A stretch of 64,000 nucleotides of DNA from Periconia sp. R9002 (Eukaryota > Ascomycota > Dothideomycetes > Pleosporales > Periconiaceae). Below the pieces are notes generated by a model. It made no database searches. It was not told where the DNA came from and saw nothing but the letters and a program-made list of their open reading frames with translations. The stretch is taken from the NCBI GenBank assembly GCA_023627715.1, contig JAMAHW010000061.1, forward strand, positions 185,733 through 249,732, in the 5' to 3' direction. Shown here piece by piece: positions 1 through 12,158 of the stretch. How positions within the stretch are numbered: the first letter of the stretch is position 1; the number at the start of each line of letters is the position of its first letter. Made by a program: the position numbers and the translations under genes.

Positions 1-504
1 GTTGGCGGGAGACCACGAGGCGTCTCCAGTCAGAGAAGCGATGTACTCGAAGTCGGACTGATGGGGGTAGACGGCGATGAGAGCGTTGTGCGCAGTGCAA
101 CCACCGAGGGTGCCAACACGAGGGTATAGAGTACCCTTCATGACGGAGTTGGCGGGTGGGTTGAGACCAGTGTACTCGCCGCCATCGGGGGTTTCGTAGG
201 AGGTCTTGAAGTCGCGAGCCTGCCTCTTCTCGTCCGCATAGTGACGAACGTAGAAGTTCCATGCCATGGCGCCATCCTCGGAAGCCCTCACACTGTAGGT
301 GGGGACAGTATAGTTGATGTTGAGGCCCTGGTCGTCACCTGCCTCAATGAGGAGGGTCTTGTGGCCGGCGAGAGCCAGTCGAGCGGCGAGCGGGCCGCCT
401 CCTGCTCCAGATCCGACGACAACATACTCGTAGCCGGTGAGTTCGACTGCGCGGGCGCAGGACGCAAGAGTCGCAACGGTATTAATTAAGTATTTGAAAA
501 GCAT
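1..504 (-). CDS. Secreted GMC oxidoreductase, N-terminal part (cut by window edge)
   Basis: This is the first 168 codons of a glucose-methanol-choline family flavoenzyme; the rest lies before base 1. The reverse strand is open from an ATG at 504. A hydrophobic N-terminus (residues 1 to about 19, ending Cys-Ala-Arg-Ala) looks like a secretion signal. It is followed by the FAD dinucleotide motif GSGAGG at 31-36 and the adenine-binding acid in LLIEAG (Glu54), and further on by a GMC-type stretch GGCTAHNALI. Family members oxidise alcohols, sugars or aryl alcohols outside the cell with FAD; the substrate cannot be told because the catalytic C-terminus is missing. A TATA element lies about 170 bp upstream. 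No intron is visible in the part present. Confidence 0.88.
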   Translation of the reverse strand, partial: MLFKYLINTVATLASCARAVELTGYEYVVVGSGAGGGPLAARLALAGHKTLLIEAGDDQGLNINYTVPTYSVRASEDGAMAWNFYVRHYADEKRQARDFKTSYETPDGGEYTGLNPPANSVMKGTLYPRVGTLGGCTAHNALIAVYPHQSDFEYIASLTGDASWSPAN

Positions 505-1861
505 TATGAAAGAATGAATGGACGGACTCTGTCAAGCATTGTTAGCATGGAAATCGTACACAATATCAATCACTGGACTCACAATTTGTCCTAGGAATGA
601 ACGACTGGGGGTAGGGGTATGTAGTGGGCTCGAGTGTGCCTGGACAAGAGGTTCTTGGTGGTGGACCTCTCTTTATACATTGGCATATTCTATCACGAGT
701 CGCTCCGACTGCCCCTTTTCTCGTTTGCAGCTATCAGATTCATAAGCTAGAAAATTCGAGGTCCCCGCTAATGCTCCCTTGATGGAGCATGTTCGATAAC
801 TTGCTATACCGCTTCTGCCGAAAATTCGCGGCGTATCAGCGGTTTTGATGCCACTCTTGGGTAGAGGTAATGCTTTCAATTTGCTATGATCGACGGCTTG
901 CGTGGTTGTTTGTCTGGGGGTGTTGCGCTAGTCTGGGCGGAAGGACCCAGATTCCCTCTGCGCTTCTTGATCCTACCAGATGCTGTGCGTCGTACCCTGA
1001 CGAAGTAAATCGTTAACCAATATCTTCTAGCGGCATTCCAATCATCTCGTTTGATCTTGCGGTCAACATTGTACAATCAACTCTATATTGATGTTGGCTC
1101 ACTCAACCATTTCCTGGCTTTGTTAGCTTCGATAGGCCCTATAACGCATGATATTATGCTTTTAAAATATAGCACAAATTGCAAAAAAAGGGTTCGAAAA
1201 ACTAGCGTGAAGCCTGTCTACGCCCCTCACCTAACCCAGATTGGGCCTGACATCCAGGGGACAGCCAGCTTTTGCCATGGGCGACAGGTATAACGGCCAC
1301 TCTAATTGCAAGCTAAATGTCTAGTGGGGCCGCGGGAATACGACCCTATTAGCGATTAATTTCCGAGGAAGCTGGTCGACAATTGTTTTACAAACTGGAA
1401 AGTAATATACGAATGCGACGAACTTTTGATGACAGGTACCGTTTGAACGGTTTCGAGGTGCTGGTGGTGGAGCCGTTCACAACGTGTCACCCCATCTTCC
1501 ACGTGGTTATACTATAGATCGCGCGCATAGTGTTGCCTCCTTCTCATCTTGGTAGTTACTATTCTAAGCTATTTTGCAACGTTATATGTCATGCGATTGA
1601 AAGGACCCAATCGAACCTCGTTCGCTTAGTGTGCATCGAAGCTCCACGGCAATTCACACTGGGACTCAAATCCACACACGACAGACGACTGGGTCAGTTT
1701 CTCAAGCACATCTGTGCAAAAGTCGTGGACAAGACAGACCTGGCTGAATGCGCCCATCAATAAAATCGCACTTGACAAGTAGGTCACGAATCAGTTCACA
1801 CTAATATTACGTTGATCGACAAATATCTTGCGCAATCGAGTAGAGAGCAGACAAGAAGCCA
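505..1861. other. Intergenic, promoter of GMC gene and 3' flank of FMO gene
   Basis: Apart from the TATA box near 671 I see no coding signal; open frames here lack ATG starts or biased codon use. Confidence 0.5.
671..677 (-). promoter_or_regulatory. TATA box of the GMC oxidoreductase gene
   Basis: TATAAAG on the reverse strand, 167 bp upstream of the ATG at 504, a usual distance allowing a leader of about 130 nt. It is assigned from sequence and position only. Confidence 0.45.
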
Positions 1862-3349
1862 TCATAGCTTCGCTTTGATCTTCCCAACCGCATCATGTTC
1901 CTGCTTCAGCTTTGTCCACCAAGCGTGCTTAGCCGCGAGTACAGCGAACCCCTTAACAGCCCACTCATCTTGCCACTCAGGAAGCTCGTATCCGTCACTT
2001 TGGTCGGCAGGCGGTCCTGCTACCTCCCTCAAAAAGGCAAAGTACTCTGCAAAATCCGGCTTGATCTCGTGAAATAGCGAGGTGGGGCCTTTGTATTGCA
2101 ATCGCCGTACCTCCCAAAGGTCTTGCTCGCGTCTAGATGGAAGCCCTCCTCCGCGGCCTGCCAGGAATCGCGCCACCGCTACAGCCTGATACTCATAAAC
2201 ACGGAAAGAGATCGCGGCTTTCACTTGGCCTACGACGGTGAGAGAGGGGTCTGAAATGTTGAAGACGTGCTGGTAGAAGCCGGAAAGTCGGCCATTTGCA
2301 GTTACCGGATCGGGATTCAGAAACGGGTAGGAAAGACGGTACCCTGTGGCAAAGTGCACTTTGTCTACTCCATCGATCTCGGTGCCGTCTGCGAAGGTGA
2401 TGTTCACGCGAGAGCCTCCGCTGGTGGCAATTTTGCTGATTTGAGGTTTGACAACGACGTTAGGCAGATCAAATGCTGCTTGCAGGGCTTCATTGAAGCC
2501 ACGTCGAGAGAGGTATAGTGGTCCGGATACGATATTGTGAAGTTCAGACACGATATCGGAGGCTGAAACGTTACCTCCGACGACGACGACTTTCTATGCA
2601 GGTTGTTAGCCGAATATAGACTATCGATCTTTCACAATCGAAGCAGGTACCTTATCCACATAGTCGTCGGTCGACCTGTAGGCTTTTGAATGCTCGAAAG
2701 CATCAGGACGAACTCTAAGCACCTCATCCAAGCCTGGAATAAACGGTACATTAGGCACACTGTAATGTCCCGTCGCGACTACCACAGCATCAAACGACTC
2801 TTGCCACCAGTGATCTTTCTTCTGGTTTTTGAACACATGATCCGTTCGTCGAAGCGTTAGCACCCACTTCGCACCTTTTTTCTCTACACGCTCAACATGC
2901 GTGTTCAGCGATACCAAATGTGTAAACGGGTCCGCGATCTCCTCTAGATAATGCGCGACGACCTCCCACGGCTTGGTGAAATTTCCTCGGCCCCAGCGTT
3001 GGATGGATGTCGCTGATTCATCGGATGGGAATGGCTTGTACGTGAATGCCATGACCTCGGAGCCTACATTGCTATCGAGACTGGCGTATAAACCGGTTCG
3101 CGCCGTTAGGTTTTCAGACAGGGCGTCTGCCGTTTGCGGGAGCTTTGCTGGCAGTTCAGGGCGAGGTTGTTTCGAGTCTGTTGCAAAGGGCTCGGGGCTT
3201 TTGTCGTAAATCCAGGTCCCTCCTAGCTTTTCTCGCCTTTCGAAGAGGCGGAGTTTGGTGAATGTTTTTTCTTCCGAAAGCGCTTTGATGGCGGAGATGC
3301 CCGAGGGGCCTCCGCCTATGACGGCTACGTCTGCGTATCGTGGAGCCAT
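1862..3349 (-). CDS. Flavin-containing monooxygenase (FMO family), two exons
   Basis: Coding parts are 2651-3349 and 1862-2593, joined across a 57-nt GT..AG intron to give 476 residues. The reading crosses the junction in frame, from Asp-Lys into the second nucleotide motif. Visible motifs are the FAD site GGGPSG (12-17), FERREKLGGTW (about 37-46) and the NADPH site VVVVGGNVSASD beginning at 235. Class B flavin monooxygenases oxygenate soft N or S nucleophiles, or ketones, using FAD, NADPH and oxygen. The start is the ATG at 3349, because the frame upstream offers only a TTG. The last residues, Lys-Ala-Lys-Leu, fit the peroxisomal PTS1 signal, which is unusual for this family. The gene stands alone; the substrate is unknown. 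Confidence 0.9.
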
Positions 3350-4745
3350 CGGACACAACTGAGCAGATGGAATGGAAGGTTAGTATTGCGCATACTGTTG
3401 GAATAGACTACTATTTAAATGACTGGTTTGTGCGACTGGCTCGAGAAAATGGTCATATGCAGTGCACCTCGCGTCATCTCTAACGTATTGATGTCTGACC
3501 ACTCATTCAAGCTGCGACCATATGTATAGTGGGGAGGTGTTGGTCTGGAGAAACTGCGTGATACTCCTTCCCGTACTATTGCATTGTACCCTATCTCCGT
3601 ACAGCCAGCTTGACATGGATCTAATTCGAGGTTTTTCTTCAAATCTTTGACTGCTTGACGCATTGTGTTTTGAAGAGCCAATTATGAAGATAGCATACAA
3701 TTTCTTATCAAATCGCGTCATTGCCTCCACCAAGCACATCACCATCCTACGATGATAGGTTGCTTGGGGCTTCATCTATTCTTCACAACGAATTCCAACT
3801 GTGTAATTGAGATGATATAATTAAACGTATTTTGTGTTTTTCTATCACCTTATGCTCCGGAGACAGAACAAAGGCATTTTCAGTTTCAAAGAACAACATA
3901 ATGAGGTGGTTGGGAATAGTTTGTTTTCTGGTGCACCACGACAAATAAAACAGAAAATACGGTTACATGGATTATTCATTCATTTCTTCTTGAGTATCAA
4001 TTCAGTCCACGTCTCTGGCATGGATACTAGGTACGAACTTACAACAAACACGTAGAACTCACCAATCCACGAAAAAGAAATACCATATGATATATTAATG
4101 AAATTACCCATGGTATCGACACAGAAAAGCAGAGAACATTCTTAAAAGCAGTCAGTATCTGTGAAACCACCTCCGTTATACGTGCAGATGTACACAGCCC
4201 CTCCACGTCATTACCCCTCACTAAACACCCCCTCCTTAGACCTCCCCTTAACCCAAACAACCCCCCAAAATGTCTCACCACTTCTATATCTTCTCTAGAT
4301 AAAATAAAAAATCGCGCAAGCTAACATGCTACACACCGCCAGTGTCCCCTTGACAATCGTAGCGAAAAAAATCCCGCACACCACCGCCGCGCTGCCTCAC
4401 CTTTGCTCAAACAGGTAAAGAAGCGTACATCACTTTTGTCCTGTTGGAACCAAATGAAGGGGGAAAACCACGCAAGATGGAGCATTTTGTGATGATGACG
4501 CTGATGGAGAACAACAACATGTGAAGTCAACGTATATAAGTCAAAACGAAATGGGCATTCATGACACTATAACGTTCCACTTTGCCTTTCATCCCCTTCT
4601 TTTCTCTATACTTACAGTTGCGATTCTAAAGCTACGACTATCTAAGGATAGAGGAAGAAACAAGCTTGGAGACGAAACCACACCCATCCACCTCCCGCTC
4701 GTGCGATAGTGGAAAGCAAAGAAGAGACAACAGTATCAAAGAGCA

Positions 4746-4880
4746 ATGCTCGAAGTCTTCTACGTCCTCATACTCGCCGCCCTCTGCGAGCGCGTCATCA
4801 ACTGCGTTGTCAAACCACCCGTTCACCCCGCGCGCTTCTCGCGAGAGCTACGGCGAGCTTCTTCCTTCGATTCGTTTTGA
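4746..4880 (+). CDS. Candidate small membrane peptide (44 aa)
   Basis: An ATG-started 44-codon frame. It begins with a hydrophobic segment (about residues 4-13, VFYVLILAAL) and continues into a basic, proline-containing tail rich in Arg and ending Ser-Phe-Asp-Ser-Phe. Many codons end in C or G (GTC, TTC, CTC, GCC, ATC), as in the strongly biased genes nearby and unlike the surrounding DNA. A pyrimidine-rich, leader-like region precedes it. No family is recognised. It could be a single-pass membrane micropeptide, an exon of a larger gene whose other parts I cannot see, or chance. Confidence 0.33.
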   Translation: MLEVFYVLILAALCERVINCVVKPPVHPARFSRELRRASSFDSF

Positions 4881-6848
4881 GAACAGGAGACGCGCATGCG
4901 TGCAGCTGTTGGCGATTTTATTTCGACGAATCCTCATCGGGCACGGGTTGAAGGGCTGGGGTTTTCTATGATCGTGGGTCAGATCGAGAATGGGGGTACT
5001 TCGGTGTTAAGAAAAGTGAGGCGCGTCTGCCCGGTTGATGGACCGAGGAAGGGAGAAGTGTAGGTGTTTGTGATTTTGATGTGAATAAGGGCGTTTTTTG
5101 CGGGTGTTAACGGTTTGGGCGGTACTTTTGAGTCTGGGTCTTGTTTACGATATGGGTTGCGGGAGTCTACGGATGGAGAAGCATGCTTAGGGCCAGCGAA
5201 CGGACGGTTTATCAGCGAAGGGTGCTTCGACTATTACGCTGAATTTTTGGAATGATACAGATCCAAACATGTACAGTATCAAACGAAGGAAATCCATCAA
5301 GCTATCCGATATCACTTCTCTAATACTGGACTGGAGAAACTGGAATTCACGTGACGTGGCCTTGGTACGAACCGTTCAACCTTCCAGGTAGTTTGCTCAA
5401 CCCCCCAATGCGCCCCAAGCATCTCCCCCATAATTCAAAGCCGCTGCACTGGACAGCCCCAGTCCGGAAAATTCAGCAATAAGCAAGCTATTGACCTCAT
5501 CAAACCGAAAAAAAAACCGATGGGTAAACAGGCAAGTCATGGGTTTATTATTGTCAATATTACTAAAGGCCAAGGATGCTAGGTGGGTAAATTGGGATCG
5601 GCCATGCGCGCAACGCACGCAAGCGGCGGGTAAGCCGTGAGCCAACTGGGAAAGGGGAACGATTACGCAGGTGTGTGGACGCTGGCGCGCAGCTGAAAAG
5701 ACAGCTAGGTAGATGATGACAGTGATGATGGGGATGAGGAGGATTGGCTGTTTGCTGGAGTGAGCGAGGTGTGTGAGTTGGCGCTGATGGCTTTTGGTGT
5801 TATTCACCATTCAATTGGTCCTTACCACACAATTTCTCGATTTAACTTTCACCTAATACGCTCGTACCTGACTACTGGGCACGCGCGATTGGTAGGTAGC
5901 GCAACTGTTTCGTGCTTCTCCAATCAGGGACCTGTCCTACGAACAAGAGTACAGGTCGTTGCACCACTCCCCCACCATTATACCGCGCTGCTCTTCTGCA
6001 CTAATTTTCTAGGTATACCATATTTCTCTGACTAGCGACCTCTGGGTCCGAGAAAATGGAAAGCATAGGTATCAAATAAAGGCGCAATGCTGTCGTGAGG
6101 GAAAATAATACGCCCCTCTGCTCACTGCTTACCTTTTCGAGTCCCAACGCATCTTTTACCAAATGCAGAAAAGCTGCATTCGTCATCTCCGCTACACTTG
6201 CTTACACCTCCCCTTCCCGACGTTCCCGTAATGAACAGTCTTCGTATTCTCAAACCTGAAACGCAGTGGAAATGGTTCTGGCTGGCGGTGGGTGGCGCTT
6301 TAGGAGAATTTCCTGTTCTTTTGGAGAAACAATGCGATTGTTTGTGTGTTTGTGTTGGGCAGGGGGGTGGAACGCCTTAGCCGCCCGCCGCCGCTCCTGC
6401 GCTCGTGTTTGCTGATTTGCTGATTGTTTCGGGGTATGTTGATGAGATTTGGGGCGTTCTTGCCGGACTTTATTGTTGCTTATGGAAGCCTTTTTTTGGT
6501 CTTTGGCTTGGTTTTGGGCGAGATTGGAATCGTAGCGGTCAGGAATAGGAGAAAGGAGTTCACGGTCATAGCTTGTTGCTGCAGACCAGCAGATGGGATT
6601 TGTGGGGGCAAATTCATAATGTCAGTCACAGGACGCATGGCAAAGAAGCATAATGCAAGGGAATTGTCTCTCGATTCATCATCGATGTGGCATGGCATCA
6701 ATTGGAATGACCCCCAATGAAATGGAAGGGCCAATTTCTTATCAACAGGAGAATCGTACAAACAACGTACAGTGAAGAAGAAGGTAGAAAAAGAGGTAGA
6801 ATCCTTAGCATCGCCCAAAACGCTAAACCCACAACTCCTATCGTATGC

Positions 6849-6865
6849 ACACGCGCGCGCGCGCA
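6849..6865. repeat. Alternating (CG)n tract
   Basis: A run of alternating A/G and C ending in about six CG steps, just downstream of the CAP protein gene's stop codon. It is a simple-sequence tract with Z-DNA-forming potential; no function is implied. Confidence 0.7.
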
Positions 6866-6918
6866 AAGGGGAACAGTAGCCTGACCATCCCGCCACCTAA
6901 TGCAGTCATTTGCTGCAC

Positions 6919-7680
6919 TTAGTTTCCGACGTCGCAGCCCCAGATGCCGGTGACGCAGGCGCATCCGATCTTGGTGTTCTTGGTGCCGGTGAGGATCTCG
7001 TTGTGGCCAGTCTGGCCCTGGTAGTTCCAGCCCTGGGAGTACTTGTCGCAGACTTGGGAGCCAAGTCCGGGGGTAGAGGGAACCTCGCAAAGCCAGCCAC
7101 CGACGAAGACCTTCTCGAAGTCGTTCTCCTTGCCGGGAGCGAGGACCTGGCCCATAGAGCCCTTGTTCAGCTGGTGAACCATCTTGCCGTTACCGTCACG
7201 GCAGGTCTTCTCGGCGTTGGCCTCGAGCTGGGCATCCTTCTGGAACTCGGGGAGACCCATCTTCTTGCGCCAGGTGTTGACAATGGTGATGTAGTCGGAC
7301 TCACCGCCGGTGGAGGGAGCGCTGGAGGGGGCAGGGGCAGGGGCAGCGGAGGACGAGGGAGCGGGCTTGGGAGGAGGCTGCACCACAGAGTAGGCTTGAG
7401 ATGGCTGGGCCGGGGCGGCGGGCTTGGGAGCCTCGGTGGGCTTGGCGGCAGGAGCAGTTACGACGACTGTGTTGACGGGCCTGCGGGAGTATCCCTGGGC
7501 GGCGACGGGCTTATCCTGAGGAGGTTGAGGAGGCTGGGTGGGAGCAGCAACGGGCTGGTATCCCTCAGTGACGACGACAGTGGCGACCTTAGTCACGACG
7601 ACGACCTCGGGCTGGGCCACGGGAGCGGCGAAGGTGGAGCCAACAAGGGCGAGAGCAGAAAGAATGCTGACGGAGTGCAT
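6919..7680 (-). CDS. Secreted CAP/SCP-domain protein
   Basis: An intronless gene of 253 residues. Residues 1-19 are a signal peptide (hydrophobic core, cleavage near Ala-Ala-Pro). Residues 20-127 are a Pro/Ala/Val/Ser-rich linker. A CAP (SCP/Tpx-1/Ag5/PR-1) domain fills 128-253: it has helix-like SDYITIVNTWRKK, a conserved His at 169, and GHNEIL...KIGCA (His226, Cys240), matching the family's GHxxQVVW..IGCA block. Six cysteines (160, 198, 211, 240, 242, 249) probably form three disulfides. Fungal CAP proteins bind lipids or sterols and act outside the cell or at the host interface. Strong C-ending codon bias and an A/C-rich leader suggest high expression. The glutamine and tryptophans of the classic block are replaced, so it is a divergent member. 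Confidence 0.88.
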   Translation of the reverse strand: MHSVSILSALALVGSTFAAPVAQPEVVVVTKVATVVVTEGYQPVAAPTQPPQPPQDKPVAAQGYSRRPVNTVVVTAPAAKPTEAPKPAAPAQPSQAYSVVQPPPKPAPSSSAAPAPAPSSAPSTGGESDYITIVNTWRKKMGLPEFQKDAQLEANAEKTCRDGNGKMVHQLNKGSMGQVLAPGKENDFEKVFVGGWLCEVPSTPGLGSQVCDKYSQGWNYQGQTGHNEILTGTKNTKIGCACVTGIWGCDVGN

Positions 7681-10600
7681 GGTGACGAATGTTTTGATAT
7701 TGAGGTTTTTGGGACGTTGGAGTTGTGATAGACGGTTGTGGTTTTTGCGTTTTTTGTTAATAGCAGCTGAGCAGAGCGCTAGGAAATGAATGTGGAGTCC
7801 CGAAGGATGATTGTTTTGTTAAAAGAGAGTGTGGGTTGCAAAGAACGACCGGAATCAAGTGCTGTACGTCGAAGTCTCAGACTCGTGAGGAATCAACAGA
7901 GGGGATTGCCCCAGTTCTTATACATACGGCGGCAGAGCTGCCTCCTGATAGGGGCACGGTTTGCGAATTTAGCCCCTGGTCGGGCCCACGCCATGGCCCA
8001 TGGCGGCAAGTAGCCCATCTCCGCACTTCCATATCCAACTAAACGAATTCGTAAAGGCACACGAGGCTTGTGTTCGGCTGATTGCCCTGTGTGCGGCCTA
8101 GCCTGTAATAAGATCGCACGGCACGGGCGAGATGACTGTCACGACGTGTACGTATTATCTCCGTCACCCACTCAATCTACCTGACATGTTGTCAGTCTCT
8201 TCGTTGGCAACTTCAATGATGTGCCAACAGGGGAAAATCGGGGAAAATCGAAGTCGGCGGGTGTGAACTGGACCTTACTCTTGCGTTGGGGGTAGTGGAT
8301 TTAGAATAGTGTACCTGCATCAGTTCCTTTCGCTTGTCCCCACCGGGCAAAGATCTTCTTCTTTTAGGTTGTACCAGGCCGGCTGCCGTTTGCTCATTCT
8401 GTTTTCTTACTTTGTTTACAACCAGGGTGTTGGCTCTACAATGCAAGTGTTCTGCGAATGTAGATTGCGTATAGAAAATAACGAATAGAAATCCGTGGTA
8501 TTGGCACAGCAGAAACATCACAAAGAGTTCCTCCAGACTGCGTGCGTATAGCGGACCTGTCTTGACAGTCCGCGTGAGTCAGCACTAACCCATCATGATC
8601 ACTGAGCCAGAAAGCAGTATCCGTTTCCGTTTCCAGCGTTGTCAAAATAGAATACACGCTTATTAGGTATGATTACTGTGTAGACGTGAAGGAGCAACAG
8701 CGTTAGCTCTGCCGAGGCCCTGGACGCCACTCATTTTAGACTATTGATGGTGGGTGGATCTGTGCGATGGTGATTGGATGACAGTTTGGCCGCCAGGGGA
8801 AGCGGCATCCGTGCGTGTTTCAGAGTTTCAGGACTGCACTAAGTAGGGTAGAACGAGGATATGAATTGTGTCATGGTGCGTGATGTGTTGAGTTCACAGT
8901 GGGTGTGAGAGTGAGGGATGTGGACATTGAACAACGCCGGGTTTCAACAGCAAGCCACCGTGTTCTGCATTCTCGTGCAGCAAATTACCTATGGAGATGG
9001 AAAACAAATGTGGAGGGAAAGACCGTAATGATACCGGCCTCGCTGTTTGTGAGTTGCATTTGCACATCAAGAATGTGGGATATGAAATGTGGAGTGGAGG
9101 TTCTGGATCTCCTGGGCGCAAAAGATTCAGCTCTCGCCATTGACTCGTTGGACCGGCGTCGTCATGGCTCGTGAACCATTTTCATCTGCATATCTGATGA
9201 AGCATGCCTTAAAAATACCGCATCGTTGGTTCTAGTTTGTTGGGAGACGTTGCGGAGCTCAACCTTAACTACCCTTTCAACGGCGCCTGCATGGCCGTCT
9301 TACCACGCGCTACAAGCCCCGTCAAACCATGGCGTTCTTTAGATATTTTCTTCTCGAAACACGTGCACAGTCTGTGACACCTTCGCAGCGTGTTCGTATC
9401 GCCTAGAGTCCTGCATTTAAAGGTTTGCTTTTGGCGGCGCGCAGCACAGGTCAACAAGAAAACAGATTCGCTGCGACGTCGTGGGACAATGAATCAAACG
9501 ATACACAAATGACACTTGACAGCCAGCAATCCCCCTGAAGCTCCAGAGCTCCAAACTTTATAAAAAGTGACGAGCGTCAAGGGGCCGCGCAACCGGGAAG
9601 GGTAACCCCGCACGAACATTCCCCCCAACCGCCGGCTTCATCACAGGCCGTAATTATGAAATTCGGTTTCTGGCCGATGGAATCGCTGAATTGTGGGTAA
9701 CTTTTGGTGAGCCTTGCGATGACCACAGTACGGTAGGTGCGTAAAATAGGGATCTAGTGTAGATGTAGACTAATTCGACACCCCGTCACGCCCGTCCAGA
9801 GTTCTGAGGCTGGACGAAATGCGAATGTCGCTCGGACCGCAGACGATGTCCATCACAAATTGCACAATCCCTTCCTCGCCGTTTCTCGTACGCAAATTAT
9901 CTTACCTCATCCCCATTCTTGCTCCGTCGCACCGCACCCGGAGCAACCAGAGGCTCGATCCAAACGGAGCTTACATGCCCAACATACGGTATGGTTCGGG
10001 CACCACCGGTTAGCTACATTTCCTGCGCCATGAAACAATTGGGTCTGGAAGCATGCACAGAACACGTCAGGGAAGCCATATGCCGGCGCTCACTCTCCTT
10101 CTCTTCTCCTTTCGTTTATTTCGTCACTTTTTCTAACTCTACGGCCCATGTGCGAGCGAGTATGTACGCGCGACCGCCCCGGCGCGAGGCCCACCGGACA
10201 CCGGTATACGCTCTTGCCCCGGGGGCACTTGGCCTGGAATTACCGGCACAACAAAACTTCCTACTCGTCATTCGTAAGACGTTCTGGAGTACACTAACCA
10301 TGCCCATCATATCTAGCCTGCGTGTTTTTCCGCGCTAGTTGTACAGTACTCTCGTAGATGCAAGTGACTACGGATTGATGAATGGATGTAGTCGAAACAC
10401 ACGGCGCGGCTTGATTTTCTACGAGATTCCCCACATAACTACGATCGACCAGATTGTCTCTTCGAGGCCCACTGCTATCTTATCGCACTCTATGGACCCG
10501 CAGACCGCCATACCGGTCAGAATAGTAAAGTGGAGAGTTACACCATCGTGCGACGCCCATTATATAGCTACTACAACGCGTGCGCTCGCTGGTTTGTCCT

Positions 10601-12158
10601 GAATTTTCCAAGTCTTTGGTCTGAGAAGCTCGCTACACCTGCGGGATCTTAACACCAAACGTATGCAGTATGGAGGTTACTGTTTAACTAAGGCAGACAT
10701 CAGCAGTTGATTTTACGATGCTGGCTGCTGTAGCTCGTGGTCGAATTATTCTCTTACCACTTCAATTGATATGAATGCGTACATTTCCCCCGTACCAATA
10801 TTTCCTAGAGGAGGAATCAGACCGACAGCGTATGGCGTGCTATGCATCCATTGTTGAGGCATCAAGGCTCTCGATCGATGTCAGATTCTAGTGGGTCTAT
10901 CTCTCAAGTCTTCCTCCCGCACGTCCATAGTTCATCCAACGTTGCAATGATAATCCGTCCTAACAATGACAATCTCTTCCCCATCTGTGTCCTAGTTCCA
11001 CATACGCTTACAATATCCGCGCACGTGTGAAACTAGGACATCTGTCTCCCTATGAGAAGCTTGTTCGGGAACCTGGTAAGTGATCTGCGGGTGGGGAATT
11101 GGAACGGCGTCTTGGTTGGTGACTTAATAGTTTTGTGATACGAAACGTGAGGATGGAACTGGTACTAGATTCTCGGTAGACGTTGGCTTTTTTGGATGAT
11201 TGATCAGGCCACAGGATATAGGAATTAGTCTAAAAGTGGATTAATTGGTGCCTGGTGTTGGTGAAACAATGAGTGCACCTCTAGGAATAGATCTACGATG
11301 TTCATCTCGAGTTTCCTGGGACTTGGTGGTGTACTTGTGACGAGAAGTGAAGATACATCAATTTTTTCGACATCAGTGCATCAGATCTCTTGAGTGTGCA
11401 CCAAACAGAAATATGCATGACTGCTCAACCACTGTCCTCTAGTACCTTTGAATGATACCATAAACTAGTATGCAAACCTGTCCCCGGAATATATGAATCT
11501 AATATCACGTGCGCCAAAATTTACCAGTGCTGTGTGTCCGTCCTGGCCGAGGACGTTGTTGCGAACTTTCACCGTGTCGCCAATGCGAGTAGACCATTAA
11601 TCTACGATAATTACATTAGTCTTGATAAAAATCTGATCTCAAACGCAATCGCGCCCTTATCTCGCGTTCTTATCGTCAAGTGCAAATCGTTTCCCCAGAC
11701 CCTTAAAAGTCTTGGCATCAATATTGACATCAATGATGTCAACCCACAAAGCAGCCTCAACTCCATATACACATCGACAATGCACTCTACAAACTCGCTT
11801 TCATCTCAATTCTAGGAATCAAATTGTATAACATGCGATAATCTGCCATCGGGCCGGTGCCTTTTCTTCGTATACTGCGCACAGCGGCGAAATGGGGATT
11901 TTTACCCTCGGCAGCTGATTTCGGTACATAATTCGGCCAGCTAGTCAATCAAAGGGCGCACCGATGTCGCCACAAACCACACCCTCTCCCAGGTGCGGAT
12001 TTTTGTGGATGGAAACGAAGAAACGAGTGATTCACGAAAAAACGACCGCGTGAGCTGCGAACGTTGTTAGAAGTCCGCACTCGGTGACGTAACGCCCCAG
12101 TGACGAAAAGAGAAAAGGCTGGAAGAAGAAATCGGGACAGTCTAAGAAGATAGGGAAG
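7681..12158. other. Large gene-poor region (4.5 kb)
   Basis: The proximal 250 bp is the CAP gene's promoter and leader, with a TATA-like GTATAAG on the reverse strand near 7919. I see no supportable gene between about 8050 and 12150. Frames near 8.2-8.6, 9.0-9.2, 9.8-10.3 and 11.5-11.8 kb lack domains, consistent codon bias or good starts. There are no terminal repeats or transposase remnants. Confidence 0.45.

Larger units (their letters stand above)
3350..6918. other. Long intergenic region with one candidate small ORF
   Basis: About 3.6 kb without a convincing gene except a possible 44-codon ORF at 4746-4880, listed separately. Pyrimidine-rich stretches around 4560-4620 and 4210-4265 resemble leader sequence. 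Other open frames are short, mostly start at non-ATG codons and lack recognisable domains. Confidence 0.4.

Noticed and set aside
5397..5810. 137-codon ATG frame on the reverse strand
   Set aside because: Contains one hydrophobic stretch but codon use is unbiased, composition follows the surrounding DNA and no domain or neighbour supports it.
6910..7728. 272-codon Gly/Leu-rich forward frame
   Set aside because: Antisense shadow of the CAP/SCP gene, whose signal peptide, cysteines and family blocks are convincing.
11534..11815. 93-codon forward frame in the large gene-poor region
   Set aside because: GTG start, no domain, no codon bias; probably chance.
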